The notes beneath the pieces are model-generated. The model saw only the letters and a program-made list of their open reading frames with translations, was not told the origin of the DNA and made no database searches. From an uncultured Alphaproteobacteria bacterium (GTDB lineage Bacteria > Pseudomonadota > Alphaproteobacteria > HIMB59): a stretch of DNA of 62,553 nucleotides. Positions within the stretch are counted from its first letter, which is position 1. Every line of letters starts with the position of its first letter. The translations under genes and the position numbers were made by a program. Location: contig CACBDV010000004.1 of NCBI GenBank assembly GCA_902538085.1, positions 1 through 62,553 of the forward strand, in the 5' to 3' direction. Positions 46,153 to 54,658 of the stretch are shown here, one piece after another.

Positions 46153-48220
46153 GAACGACAATAGTTTCGATTTTTTATATCAGAATGTAGAAAAACTTAA
46201 AGGAATAGGTCCAAAGAAAGCGTCCTATTTTAAAAATCTGAATATAAACACAGTTATTGATATATTTTATAATTTACCGACTAGATCAATAGATCGTACT
46301 AAGGATATTGACTTTAAAAATCTTGAAAAAGGACAAACTATTACCACTCTCGTTAAGGTAAAAAAACATCATTTTCCTTTCAATCCTAAACTACCCTACG
46401 TGATTGAATGTGAAAAAGGATCTTTAATTATAAACATAATTTATTTTTCAATAAGAGGGAATTTTCTTAGAAAAAAATATCCTGAAAACAAAGAATTAAT
46501 TATTAGTGGAAAAGTATCATTTTATAAAAGCAATCTTAGTGTAGCACACCCTGATTACATAGAAGAGATAGAAAATGAGGATAAGTTAAGAACTTTTGAA
46601 AATATTTATCCTTTAACAAGGGGTATCACATTAAAAGATATCAGAATAGTTTTAAATGACGCAAAAAATCATTTAAATAAATTTGATGAATGGTTGAATG
46701 AAAATATTATTAAAAAATATAATTTCTCAAGTTTTAATAAATCATTAATAAAAATGCATTTTCCCTCTGTGAAAGAAGATATTGATAATAGAGAGAATTT
46801 TAGAAAAAGGTTAGCAGTCGATGAATTGGTATCAAATTATTTTGCAATTAGATACTTGAAAGAAAAAACAAAAAGAAAAAATGAGAGTTTAAATCTTAAA
46901 TTTAATTTACAAGAAAAATTGATAAATGAGCTACCTTTTGAGTTGACAAAAAATCAATATAAAATCATAAACGATATAAATTATTATAATAATACTCAAT
47001 ATAGAGAAACAGTACTATTACAAGGTGATGTAGGTTCAGGTAAAACTATTGTATCCTTACTAACAGCAATCCCTTTTATTCAGAAACATAAACAAGTTGC
47101 GTATATGGCGCCTACAGAAATATTAGCTAATCAAATTTACAATAATGTATTAAATCACTTAGATAATGAAGAAGTTAATCCTATATTGCTCACTGGAAGT
47201 AGTAAAAATAAAAGTAAAATTTATGAAAAAATAGAAAAGGGTATTTTTAATTTTATTATTGGCACTCATGCTATTTTTCAAGAAAATTTAAATTTCTCAT
47301 CTTTGGCATATGTAATAATCGATGAACAACATCGATTTGGTGTTCAACAAAGACTGTATTTAGCTGAAAAAGGAATAAATACAAATATTCTATTAATGTC
47401 TGCCACACCTATTCCAAGAACTCTTGCATTAGCTCAATATGGTGAAATAGAACAGGTAATACTAAAAGAAAAGCCAGCTTTTCAAAAACCGATAATAACT
47501 AAAGTATCAAATATTGACAAAATTAAAGATATAGAAATTTTGTTAAAGAAAAAAATTTCAAATGTATCTCAAGTTTACTGGATTTGTCCTTTAGTAGAAG
47601 AATCAGAGACTCAAAAGTACAAAGATGTAGAAACACGATTTAAGTCTTTGAAGAAAATATTTGGTTCAGAAGTTGAAATGTTACATGGTAAAATTAAGAG
47701 TGATCAAAAAGAAAGAATTATTCAAAATTTTCAAAAGGGAAACATAAAAATATTAGTTGCTACTACTGTAGTAGAGGTAGGTATAGATAATAAAAATGCA
47801 GATTATATTGTAATTGAAAATGCAGAAAAATTTGGCTTATCTCAATTACATCAGTTAAGAGGAAGAGTAGGAAGAGGTAACAATCAAGGATATTGTTTTG
47901 CTTTATATGGCAAGGATTTACCTGATAATACGATAAATCGACTAAAAATATTCAAAGAAAACTTAGATGGTTTTAAATTATCCGAAAAAGATCTCGAAAT
48001 TAGAGGCACTGGTGACATATTAGGATATCGTCAAAGTGGTGACTCATTATTCAAGTTTGTGAATGTTTATCATGATCAAGAACTAATAATAGATGCGCTT
48101 CAATATGTAAAAAAATTGATTGAAAAAAAAGAGTATGAAAATGAAAAATTTAAGAAAGATATATATAAGTTACTTATGTTTTTTAAGCAGCAAGAAGCAA
48201 TAAAACTATTATTTAGTTAA
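46151..48220 (+). CDS. recG: ATP-dependent DNA helicase RecG
   Basis: A 689-residue helicase. The N-terminal wedge (LKGIGPKKASYFKNLNI, FYNLPTRSIDRT) is followed by an OB domain. The motor has Walker A GDVGSGKTIVSLL near residue 290, IDEQHRFGVQQR near residue 390, SATPIPRTLALAQYG and HQLRGRVGRGNNQGYC. The tail has EIRGTGDILGYRQSG. It remodels stalled forks and R-loops. The start codon overlaps that of divergent sdhE. The end overlaps the DUF502 gene by 12 bp. Confidence 0.96.
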   Translation: MNDNSFDFLYQNVEKLKGIGPKKASYFKNLNINTVIDIFYNLPTRSIDRTKDIDFKNLEKGQTITTLVKVKKHHFPFNPKLPYVIECEKGSLIINIIYFSIRGNFLRKKYPENKELIISGKVSFYKSNLSVAHPDYIEEIENEDKLRTFENIYPLTRGITLKDIRIVLNDAKNHLNKFDEWLNENIIKKYNFSSFNKSLIKMHFPSVKEDIDNRENFRKRLAVDELVSNYFAIRYLKEKTKRKNESLNLKFNLQEKLINELPFELTKNQYKIINDINYYNNTQYRETVLLQGDVGSGKTIVSLLTAIPFIQKHKQVAYMAPTEILANQIYNNVLNHLDNEEVNPILLTGSSKNKSKIYEKIEKGIFNFIIGTHAIFQENLNFSSLAYVIIDEQHRFGVQQRLYLAEKGINTNILLMSATPIPRTLALAQYGEIEQVILKEKPAFQKPIITKVSNIDKIKDIEILLKKKISNVSQVYWICPLVEESETQKYKDVETRFKSLKKIFGSEVEMLHGKIKSDQKERIIQNFQKGNIKILVATTVVEVGIDNKNADYIVIENAEKFGLSQLHQLRGRVGRGNNQGYCFALYGKDLPDNTINRLKIFKENLDGFKLSEKDLEIRGTGDILGYRQSGDSLFKFVNVYHDQELIIDALQYVKKLIEKKEYENEKFKKDIYKLLMFFKQQEAIKLLFS

Positions 48221-48856
48221 CTTTTTAATTTTTTTCTTTTTAGGAAGAGCTTTTTTAATTTCCGGTGCTTTGGGTGTAACTAGTCCAGCAGAAATGATGT
48301 ATTTGATAGCTTGATCGACAGACATATTAAGTTTGATACATTTTGATAATGGAACAAACATTAAGAATCCTGTAGTTGGATTAGGTGTAGATGGCATGAA
48401 AACATTTATCATCTTTTGATTTTTTCTTTTTGCTATTTCTCCTTTTGTTTCACTTGTTAAAAATGCAAGAGCAAAAATATCTTTTTGAGGATATTCAATA
48501 AGAACAACCTCTTTAAAAGCATTAGACTGTGTCGTAGCAAATGTATCAATAATCTGTTTTACTGTGTTATAGATTGAGTTTAAGCCAGGTATTTTGGATA
48601 AAACAGCATCAACTACTCGATGATAAAGTTTTCCAAAAAAACTTCCTGCTATGGCTCCTAAAATTGTAAAAAATAGAAAAGCAACTATTAAACCAACACC
48701 AGGTATTTCAGATGGAATACCAAATTTATTTAAAGGTATGAAAGGTCTAAATATTTTATCTGCAATACCAACGACTACCCAAGCAACATAAATAGATAAA
48801 GCTAAGGGCGCAACAATTAAAATGCCACTAATAAAATGGTTTTGAATCTTTTTCAT
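48209..48856 (-). CDS. DUF502-family membrane protein
   Basis: A 215-residue DUF502 protein. Two N-terminal membrane helices (FISGILIVAPLALSIYVAWVV and PGVGLIVAFLFFTILGAIAGS) precede a soluble domain with IPGLNSIYNTVKQIIDTF, MINVFMPSTPNPTTGFLMFV and AIKYIISAGLV. All are nearly standard for the family. Its function is unknown. The Lys-rich tail (KKALPKKKKIKKLTK) overlaps recG. Neighbourhood with recG is common in alphaproteobacteria. Confidence 0.9.
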   Translation of the reverse strand: MKKIQNHFISGILIVAPLALSIYVAWVVVGIADKIFRPFIPLNKFGIPSEIPGVGLIVAFLFFTILGAIAGSFFGKLYHRVVDAVLSKIPGLNSIYNTVKQIIDTFATTQSNAFKEVVLIEYPQKDIFALAFLTSETKGEIAKRKNQKMINVFMPSTPNPTTGFLMFVPLSKCIKLNMSVDQAIKYIISAGLVTPKAPEIKKALPKKKKIKKLTK

Positions 48857-48861
48857 TTAAA

Positions 48862-49041
48862 TTAATTTTTTATTTTATCTTCAAACTCAAAAACATTCTT
48901 ATTGTTAATTTCAAAAGATACTTTTATTGATAGATCTTTTACATCAGGGTTATTTTCAATAAATTGATTAAGCTCTTGTTGTGAGCTAATACCTAGCCTT
49001 TTCAGAAATTTTCTAACTTTTAATTGTGTTTCATCATCCAT
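48862..49041 (-). CDS. DUF6494-family small protein
   Basis: A 59-residue frame, ATG at 49041 to TAA at 48862. The translation starts MDDETQLKVRKFLKRLGISS, then QQELNQFIENN and a C-terminal strand region. The pattern (I/V)RKFLKxxGxTSQxEIE matches DUF6494 as I remember it, a conserved family of short alpha/gammaproteobacterial proteins of unknown role. It ends 5 bp before the DUF502 start and fills an otherwise unexplained gap. Confidence 0.75.
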   Translation of the reverse strand: MDDETQLKVRKFLKRLGISSQQELNQFIENNPDVKDLSIKVSFEINNKNVFEFEDKIKN

Positions 49042-49089
49042 AAAATTGATAATATGGATTTTTTTTCATATTTGAAGGCTTTTAAATAA

Positions 49090-49437
49090 TCAAAAACTAT
49101 AAATGATTGTAAGGATAGTTTTCAATTCTAAGATAGTTGTAGATATGCCTATTACTACGATTAATCTAGCTAAAAAAGATAGTATTTTATTGCCTTTATA
49201 TTTTTGAGAACTTCTCCAAACACCAATGCAAGATGTAAAGTAATAGATTAAATTTAGTACAAGATATAATGAAAATGTATAAATAAAATTTTGTATGTGT
49301 ATTTTTGTAACGAGCAACAGAGGTGCCGAAATAAGGAAATTAACAAGAACATAATAAATCCAATAACTTTTGTATAAAGGTAAATTACCTTTAAAAAGCT
49401 CTATGAGATTATTTTCAATTTTAATTATGAAATTCAT
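49090..49437 (-). CDS. three-helix membrane protein of a conserved unknown family
   Basis: A 115-residue protein. It starts with an amphipathic segment (LIELFKGNLPLYKSYWIYYVLVN) followed by three hydrophobic helices. TSCIGVWRSSQKYKGNKILSFLARLIVV matches the GVWRSAxKYxGxxxWAxLAK signature of a widespread hypothetical membrane family. Its role is unknown. It overlaps the DUF2061 gene by 4 bp, so the two, with DUF3108, form an operon. Confidence 0.65.
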   Translation of the reverse strand: MNFIIKIENNLIELFKGNLPLYKSYWIYYVLVNFLISAPLLLVTKIHIQNFIYTFSLYLVLNLIYYFTSCIGVWRSSQKYKGNKILSFLARLIVVIGISTTILELKTILTIIYSF

Positions 49438-49865
49438 AATTTAATTCTTCCCCATTGAGTTTTATTCCAAACTCTCTCGTGAATGTAATAAATTAATAAA
49501 CCGCTCATTATTTCATAAATGACAATGGATTTTGTCCAATCTAAGTTTGATGTAATAAACATAGCAGAAATAAATGTTATTGTAGATGCGGCTAATCTCC
49601 ATGTAAGTGACTTGAAAAATGACCTGAGTCTAATTACTTTTTGATTAATTCTTCCATACTTGTATAAATTCCATACTCTTTCATGAATATAGTATGCAAT
49701 CATTTTTAAAATCATAACAATTAAAGCTAAATAGAAGGGAGAAGTAGCATCAAAATTTTCTGAACCATAAGAAATAACAAAAAAACTAATCAGAAAAGTA
49801 TCTATAAAACCAACTATTCTATAACTTATAGTTTTTAAGATTGACCTATTCTTTGTTACTTGCAT
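49434..49865 (-). CDS. tandem DUF2061 membrane protein
   Basis: A 143-residue protein made of two DUF2061 repeats. The first has SILKTISYRIVGFIDTFLISFFV and YYIHERVWNLYKYGRI; the second has SFFKSLTWRLAASTITFISAMFI and YYIHERVWNKTQWGRI. Each repeat ends in the invariant HERVWN. Single-repeat proteins are more usual. The family has no established function; it is sometimes found with sulfate-assimilation genes. Here it lies between DUF3108 and a small membrane protein, with 1- and 4-bp overlaps. Confidence 0.85.
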   Translation of the reverse strand: MQVTKNRSILKTISYRIVGFIDTFLISFFVISYGSENFDATSPFYLALIVMILKMIAYYIHERVWNLYKYGRINQKVIRLRSFFKSLTWRLAASTITFISAMFITSNLDWTKSIVIYEIMSGLLIYYIHERVWNKTQWGRIKL

Positions 49866-50614
49866 TATTGGAGAATTTCATATTCTTTTAAATGAAGATT
49901 AGCTTTAAATTTTTTTGAATTAATTCTAAATTTAGCAGGAATTTTTATTTTTGATTTTTCAAAAGTATAAACTGTTATAACTTCTAAATTATTTTTTTTA
50001 TTCTCTTTATAGAGACCTTTAAAAAAAGGAAATACTAAATCTATAACTTCAGCGTTTCCCTCGTATATTGAATGATTATTAGATTTTAAGTTTTCTGTAT
50101 TTTTTGCAATTGATGATAATTCATAAATGTTAATTCCATCAATAATCAACCTTTTTGAGTCTGTTTGAAAAATAAAATATTGAACTAATTGTGATATCGG
50201 ATCAGTGAAATATTTATGATCATTAATTAAAGTATTTTGCAAATTAATCTGATCACTGGAAAGTTCTTTTGAGATTTCAATATTTGATATAGTACCGTTC
50301 TTGTTAAAAACAATATTTTCAAATCTATCCTGTTTAGAGCTTTTTGTTTTACTTTTGTAAATCATGGGATTGAAGCTATCATCTTTAATCTCTCCAGTAA
50401 CTTTTGTAATAGACTCATACCCATAAATTTTGTCAGTCATACCATAACTTTTAATTATGAAATCAATTTCATATAAATTATCTTCAATTTTAATTTTCCA
50501 GAATAAGTCTGCTAGGTGAATTGATTTCCAATCAATTTCATATTTTAGATTTATTACTTTAGAGTTGAGGTAATATGGATATATTATAAAAAAAATTATG
50601 AAAAATATGCGCAT
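49865..50614 (-). CDS. DUF3108-like secreted protein
   Basis: A 249-residue protein with a signal peptide (MRIFFIIFFIIYPYYLNS) and a beta-rich mature part. LKYEIDWKSIHLADLFWKI, KSYGMTDKIYGYESITKVTGEI, MIYKSKTKSSKQDR and the DPISQLVQYFIF region follow the DUF3108 outline. It is probably a periplasmic or outer-membrane associated beta-barrel-like protein of unknown role. The start lies within the first codons of divergent mnmH (17-bp head-on overlap). Confidence 0.72.
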   Translation of the reverse strand: MRIFFIIFFIIYPYYLNSKVINLKYEIDWKSIHLADLFWKIKIEDNLYEIDFIIKSYGMTDKIYGYESITKVTGEIKDDSFNPMIYKSKTKSSKQDRFENIVFNKNGTISNIEISKELSSDQINLQNTLINDHKYFTDPISQLVQYFIFQTDSKRLIIDGINIYELSSIAKNTENLKSNNHSIYEGNAEVIDLVFPFFKGLYKENKKNNLEVITVYTFEKSKIKIPAKFRINSKKFKANLHLKEYEILQ

Positions 50615-51638
50615 AAATAAAACATCGTATAAAAGTACTACTATCGATGATTATAATACTATAATTGACGTAAGAACCCCATTAGAGTTTGATGAAGACC
50701 ATATCCCAAGATCAGTAAATTATCCTGTATTAACAAATAAACAACGTCATGAAATAGGATTGAAATATAAAGAGAATTCTTTTTTAGCCAAAAAAGAAGG
50801 AGCAAGTATTATTAGTGCAAATATTTCCAAAATTATTAATAAAATAAAATTTGATAAAAAAAATAAAACATTAATTTATTGTTGGAGAGGTGGTCTCAGA
50901 TCACTTAGTTTATATTTAGTTCTTAAACAAATCGGTTACGACGTAACATTATTAGAGGGTGGATATAAGACTTACAGAGGTTATGTAGTAGATTTTTTTG
51001 AAAATAATACTGATAAATTTAAATTTAATCAAATTATGGGTGTAACAGGAGTAGGAAAAACACTTTTTATCAAAGAATTATCGAAAAAATATCAAGTGAT
51101 CGATTTTGAAGGTTTGGCAAAACATAAAGGCTCTATTTTAGGAAATATACCCAATACTGTTCAACCATCACAAAAATTATTTGAAACATTAATTTATGAA
51201 AAACTTCACTTTTTCAATTCAAGAAAGAATATATGGGTTGAAGCGGAAAGTATCAAAGTAGGAAAGTTAAGTATTCCAAGTAAAATCTGGAAAAATATGC
51301 CTTTGGGTAAAAATGTAAAAATAAAGAGTAATTTAACCGAGAGAGTAAAATTCATTTTAAAAGATTATAAATATTTTACAAATTCACCAGATTTAATGGA
51401 AAATGCACTTATCGTATTAAAAAAAATTATTCCAAAAGAAGATTTTAAACTTATTGAAATAAATTTAAAAAAAAAGGAATATTTTCAGTTTGTGAAATCA
51501 TTAATTGAATATCATTACGATAGAGCTTATAAAAAGACTCGAGCTGAAAATGATAGTAATATTTATAAAGAGATATATTTAAATAAAATCAACTTAATAA
51601 ATATTAAAAGAGTTATTAAAGAGAGTAATTATTTTTAA
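50598..51638 (+). CDS. mnmH: tRNA 2-selenouridine/geranyl-2-thiouridine synthase (MnmH/SelU/YbbB)
   Basis: A 346-residue protein. An N-terminal rhodanese domain (TIIDVRTPLEFDEDHIPRSVNYP) has the catalytic Cys in YCWRGGLRS near residue 95. The C-terminal P-loop domain has GVTGVGKT near residue 148. This is the MnmH architecture, which modifies the wobble position of certain tRNAs by geranylation and, when selenophosphate is available, selenation. SelD is not in the window. The 3' end overlaps convergent thiL by 23 bp; the 5' end overlaps the divergent DUF3108 start. Confidence 0.9.
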   Translation: MKNMRINKTSYKSTTIDDYNTIIDVRTPLEFDEDHIPRSVNYPVLTNKQRHEIGLKYKENSFLAKKEGASIISANISKIINKIKFDKKNKTLIYCWRGGLRSLSLYLVLKQIGYDVTLLEGGYKTYRGYVVDFFENNTDKFKFNQIMGVTGVGKTLFIKELSKKYQVIDFEGLAKHKGSILGNIPNTVQPSQKLFETLIYEKLHFFNSRKNIWVEAESIKVGKLSIPSKIWKNMPLGKNVKIKSNLTERVKFILKDYKYFTNSPDLMENALIVLKKIIPKEDFKLIEINLKKKEYFQFVKSLIEYHYDRAYKKTRAENDSNIYKEIYLNKINLINIKRVIKESNYF

Positions 51639-52560
51639 AATGGTCAAATTTTTTTACTTTGCCAAGATTAAAATTTTTTAGATTTACACCCTTTCCTTTT
51701 TCTACACTTCCAATACATATAATTCTAATACCCCTTTTAATTAAAAGTTTTTTTTTATTTAAATATAATAAGTTTTTAGGTGAGGTAAAAACTGGAACAT
51801 ACTCCTCCCCACTGGATAAAATAAGAGAAATATATTCTTCTTCTTCAAAAAACTTATAGAGCTTAGAATTAACAGAGGTGAGATTATTTAATTTAATTTT
51901 TTTTTTGGATTTGAACGAGATAGTTTCTAAAGTTGATAAAAGACTATCTGATAAATCCATACAACTTGTAATATTTAGATTCCTAAATATATCTTGATAA
52001 ATATACATTTTAGGTTTTAAAAATTGTTTTACTGATAAATTTTTTAAATTATTAGGTAATTTAAACTTACTATATAAACTTAGGTATCCTAGTTTTGAAT
52101 ATCCAATACCTGAAAATGTATAAACTTTATCATCAACCTTAGCATTAGATCTCTTTGTTATTTTAGTATTAATAATTTTATCGCTAATAATTGATAAAGA
52201 TAAAAATATTTTTTCAGAAGAAGTAGTATCCCCGCCTATTATCTCAATCTTATTTCTTAGGCATATTCTATGAAAATTAGTTATTATTTGTTGCACAAAC
52301 TTATAGTTTTTATTTGGGAAACTAATATTTAGTAGAACATATTTAGGTACGCCACCTGAGGATTGAATATCACTATAATTTGAAAGAAAAAGTCTGTGTG
52401 CTATGTTTTGAGGAGTAAAATGCTTTAGATCAAAATGCTTATTTTCAACTAAAGTATCAGAAGAGATTAATTGTTTTGTTGTGTTTATATAAGCACAATC
52501 ATCACCTATTTTCTTATAATTTTTTTCAAAATAATTAATAATTTTTTGCTCATATGACAT
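51616..52560 (-). CDS. thiL: thiamine-monophosphate kinase
   Basis: A 314-residue PurM-fold kinase. The metal and ATP-binding parts are IGDDCAYINT, SDTLVENKHFDLKH, LFLSNYSDIQSSGGVPKYVLL, IIGGDTTSSEKIFLSLSI and MDLSDSLL. All match ThiL, with small changes (NYSDIQ for NLSDIA, SDS for SDG). It makes thiamine pyrophosphate from thiamine monophosphate. Selenophosphate synthetase shares the fold but lacks this pattern. It follows cfa by 41 bp on the minus strand. Confidence 0.86.
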   Translation of the reverse strand: MSYEQKIINYFEKNYKKIGDDCAYINTTKQLISSDTLVENKHFDLKHFTPQNIAHRLFLSNYSDIQSSGGVPKYVLLNISFPNKNYKFVQQIITNFHRICLRNKIEIIGGDTTSSEKIFLSLSIISDKIINTKITKRSNAKVDDKVYTFSGIGYSKLGYLSLYSKFKLPNNLKNLSVKQFLKPKMYIYQDIFRNLNITSCMDLSDSLLSTLETISFKSKKKIKLNNLTSVNSKLYKFFEEEEYISLILSSGEEYVPVFTSPKNLLYLNKKKLLIKRGIRIICIGSVEKGKGVNLKNFNLGKVKKFDHFKNNYSL

Positions 52561-52601
52561 TAAGTAAATATAATTGAATATGAATTCAAAAACAGAGATA
52601 T

Positions 52602-53789
52602 TTAACTAATTTTTTTTCTTACCAAAGGAAATGAGTCTCTTTTTTTAGTTAAAACTAGTTGGAAAATCACATTATCACCTTTAGTAAAAGATATTTCACT
52701 TAAATTTAAATAAGCTTCCCACATTCTTACAAATCTATCATCATATAATTTAAGAACTTCTTTTTCTTCTTTTTTAAAATTTTTAAACCAATGAGAAAGT
52801 GTTTTAGCATAATGTAATCTAAGAACCTCTATATCTGAAATTATAAGACCAGATTTTTCTACAGCTGGCATTACCTCAGACAAAGATGGTATATATCCAC
52901 CAGGAAATATATATTTTCTAATAAATGCAGGAGTCATTTTCGGAACTCTAATGTTACCAATTGTGTGTACTACCGCTATGCCATCATCAGATAATAAATT
53001 ATATATTTTTTTAAAATAGGTTTTGTAGAAGGGTTTTCCTACATGCTCAAACATTCCTACAGAAACTATTTTTGAATAAGAATTCTCTTCATCTCTATAA
53101 TCTTGTAAAGAATAGGATAAATTTTCTTTTTTATCTGACTTTTTAAGTTGGTCATTACAGTATTTAATTTGCTCTTCAGATAATGAAACACCCTTTACTT
53201 TACAATCATGATGATCTGCAAAGTGTCTACTAAGTGATCCCCACCCACACCCTATGTCTAAAACTCTATCATTAGAATTTAATAATAATTTGTCAGCTAA
53301 TCTGCTCATTTTGTTAGTTTGTGCTTGTGTTAATGAGTCGTTTTCATTTTCAAAGTATGCGCATGAATATTGCCTAGTTTCATCCAAAAATAAGTCATAC
53401 AACCTATCAGATAAGTCATAGTGACTTGCGACATTACTTTTTGAACTCTTTATAAAATTTAACTGAAATAGTGGATTAATGATTAAAATAATTCTGAATA
53501 TTAGTGTATTTGATATTTTTTCAAGGTATTTATTATAATTTTCAATAAGTAATTCAGAAAACTCATAAAAAGTCGAATTGTTTAACTCGTAATCTTTATC
53601 CATATATCCTTCTGTGAGTACGAGAGAAGGTGCATAAAAAATTTTATTTAAAAATTTCTTATTATTGATCTGTAAAATTAATGGATCTGTGCCGTTGTCA
53701 ATAAGATGGTCATTTCCCTCAAATTTTATAATAACAGATCTTGTTTTAATTAAATGTTTAATTAAAAATTTGAGTACCCTAAAAGACAT
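52602..53789 (-). CDS. cfa: cyclopropane-fatty-acyl-phospholipid synthase family methyltransferase
   Basis: A 395-residue enzyme. Residues 1-110 form the N-terminal lipid-associated domain (SLVLTEGYMDKDYEL). VASHYDLSDRLYDLFLDETRQYSCAYF is the CFA synthase signature. The SAM motif is VLDIGCGWGSLSRHFA near residue 171, and VGMFEHVGKPFYKTYF follows. It methylates unsaturated phospholipid acyl chains in the membrane; a related fatty-acid methyltransferase role is possible. It starts 125 bp from divergent nadE. Confidence 0.92.
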   Translation of the reverse strand: MSFRVLKFLIKHLIKTRSVIIKFEGNDHLIDNGTDPLILQINNKKFLNKIFYAPSLVLTEGYMDKDYELNNSTFYEFSELLIENYNKYLEKISNTLIFRIILIINPLFQLNFIKSSKSNVASHYDLSDRLYDLFLDETRQYSCAYFENENDSLTQAQTNKMSRLADKLLLNSNDRVLDIGCGWGSLSRHFADHHDCKVKGVSLSEEQIKYCNDQLKKSDKKENLSYSLQDYRDEENSYSKIVSVGMFEHVGKPFYKTYFKKIYNLLSDDGIAVVHTIGNIRVPKMTPAFIRKYIFPGGYIPSLSEVMPAVEKSGLIISDIEVLRLHYAKTLSHWFKNFKKEEKEVLKLYDDRFVRMWEAYLNLSEISFTKGDNVIFQLVLTKKRDSFPLVRKKIS

Positions 53790-53914
53790 AATTTTCTTAT
53801 AAATATCTATATATACAAAATTTATAAAATTTTATCATATATTGATTGATAAAATGAATTAAAATATCAATTAAATAGTTGAACTTTTGATATTAAGCTA
53901 ACGTAATACAAAAT

Positions 53915-54646
53915 ATGCATACCAAAGAAAAAATTGAATTTATATCAAATTGGATAAAAGATTATGCACATTCAAATAATGTTGATGCGTTAGTTATTGG
54001 TATTTCAGGAGGCATTGACTCAGCTGTTACAAGTACGTTGTCAGCAAAAACAGGCTTGAGAACGTTTGTTGCGAACATGCCAATACTTGATCACAAAACA
54101 ACTAATGAAAGAGGTATAAATCACATAGACTGGTTAAAAAAGAATTTTGGTAATGTAACAGACTTTAAAATAGATCTCTCTCTTGTATTTGAAAGTTTTA
54201 AGTCAGCTCTCGATAAAAATGACTCAGAACACGGTTATGCAAATTCACAGGCTCGATTAAGGATGATGACTTTGTATCAAATAGCTGCTAGCAATAACGG
54301 AATCGTTGTTGGCACAGGAAATAAAGTTGAAGACTTTGGAATAGGTTTCTATACAAAATACGGTGATGGAGGAGTTGATATTTCTCCAATCGCAGATTGT
54401 CTCAAAACAGAAGTATGGGATATGGGTAAGGAATTAAATATAAACAAAGACATAATAGATGCAGCCCCAACAGATGGTTTATGGACTGATGGAAGATCTG
54501 ATGAAGATCAAGTTGGTTTAAGTTACTCTGAAATTGAAGAGGCAATGCTTAATGAGAAATCATCAAATAGACAAAAGTATCTTGAGATTAGAAAAAATAA
54601 TATTCATAAAATGAACCCTATCCCTGTTTGTATTTTACCAAAATAG
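53915..54646 (+). CDS. nadE: NAD synthetase, ammonia-dependent
   Basis: A 243-residue N-type ATP pyrophosphatase. The PP-loop is GISGGIDSAVTSTL near residue 29. GTGNKVEDFGIGFYTKYGDGGVDISPIADCLKTEV is the NadE signature, and LWTDGRSDEDQVGLSY binds the substrate. No amidase domain is present, so it uses ammonia. It adenylates and amidates nicotinate adenine dinucleotide to NAD. It ends 12 bp from the convergent ugpC-like gene. Confidence 0.94.
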   Translation: MHTKEKIEFISNWIKDYAHSNNVDALVIGISGGIDSAVTSTLSAKTGLRTFVANMPILDHKTTNERGINHIDWLKKNFGNVTDFKIDLSLVFESFKSALDKNDSEHGYANSQARLRMMTLYQIAASNNGIVVGTGNKVEDFGIGFYTKYGDGGVDISPIADCLKTEVWDMGKELNINKDIIDAAPTDGLWTDGRSDEDQVGLSYSEIEEAMLNEKSSNRQKYLEIRKNNIHKMNPIPVCILPK

Positions 54647-54658
54647 ACTTTTTAAAAC

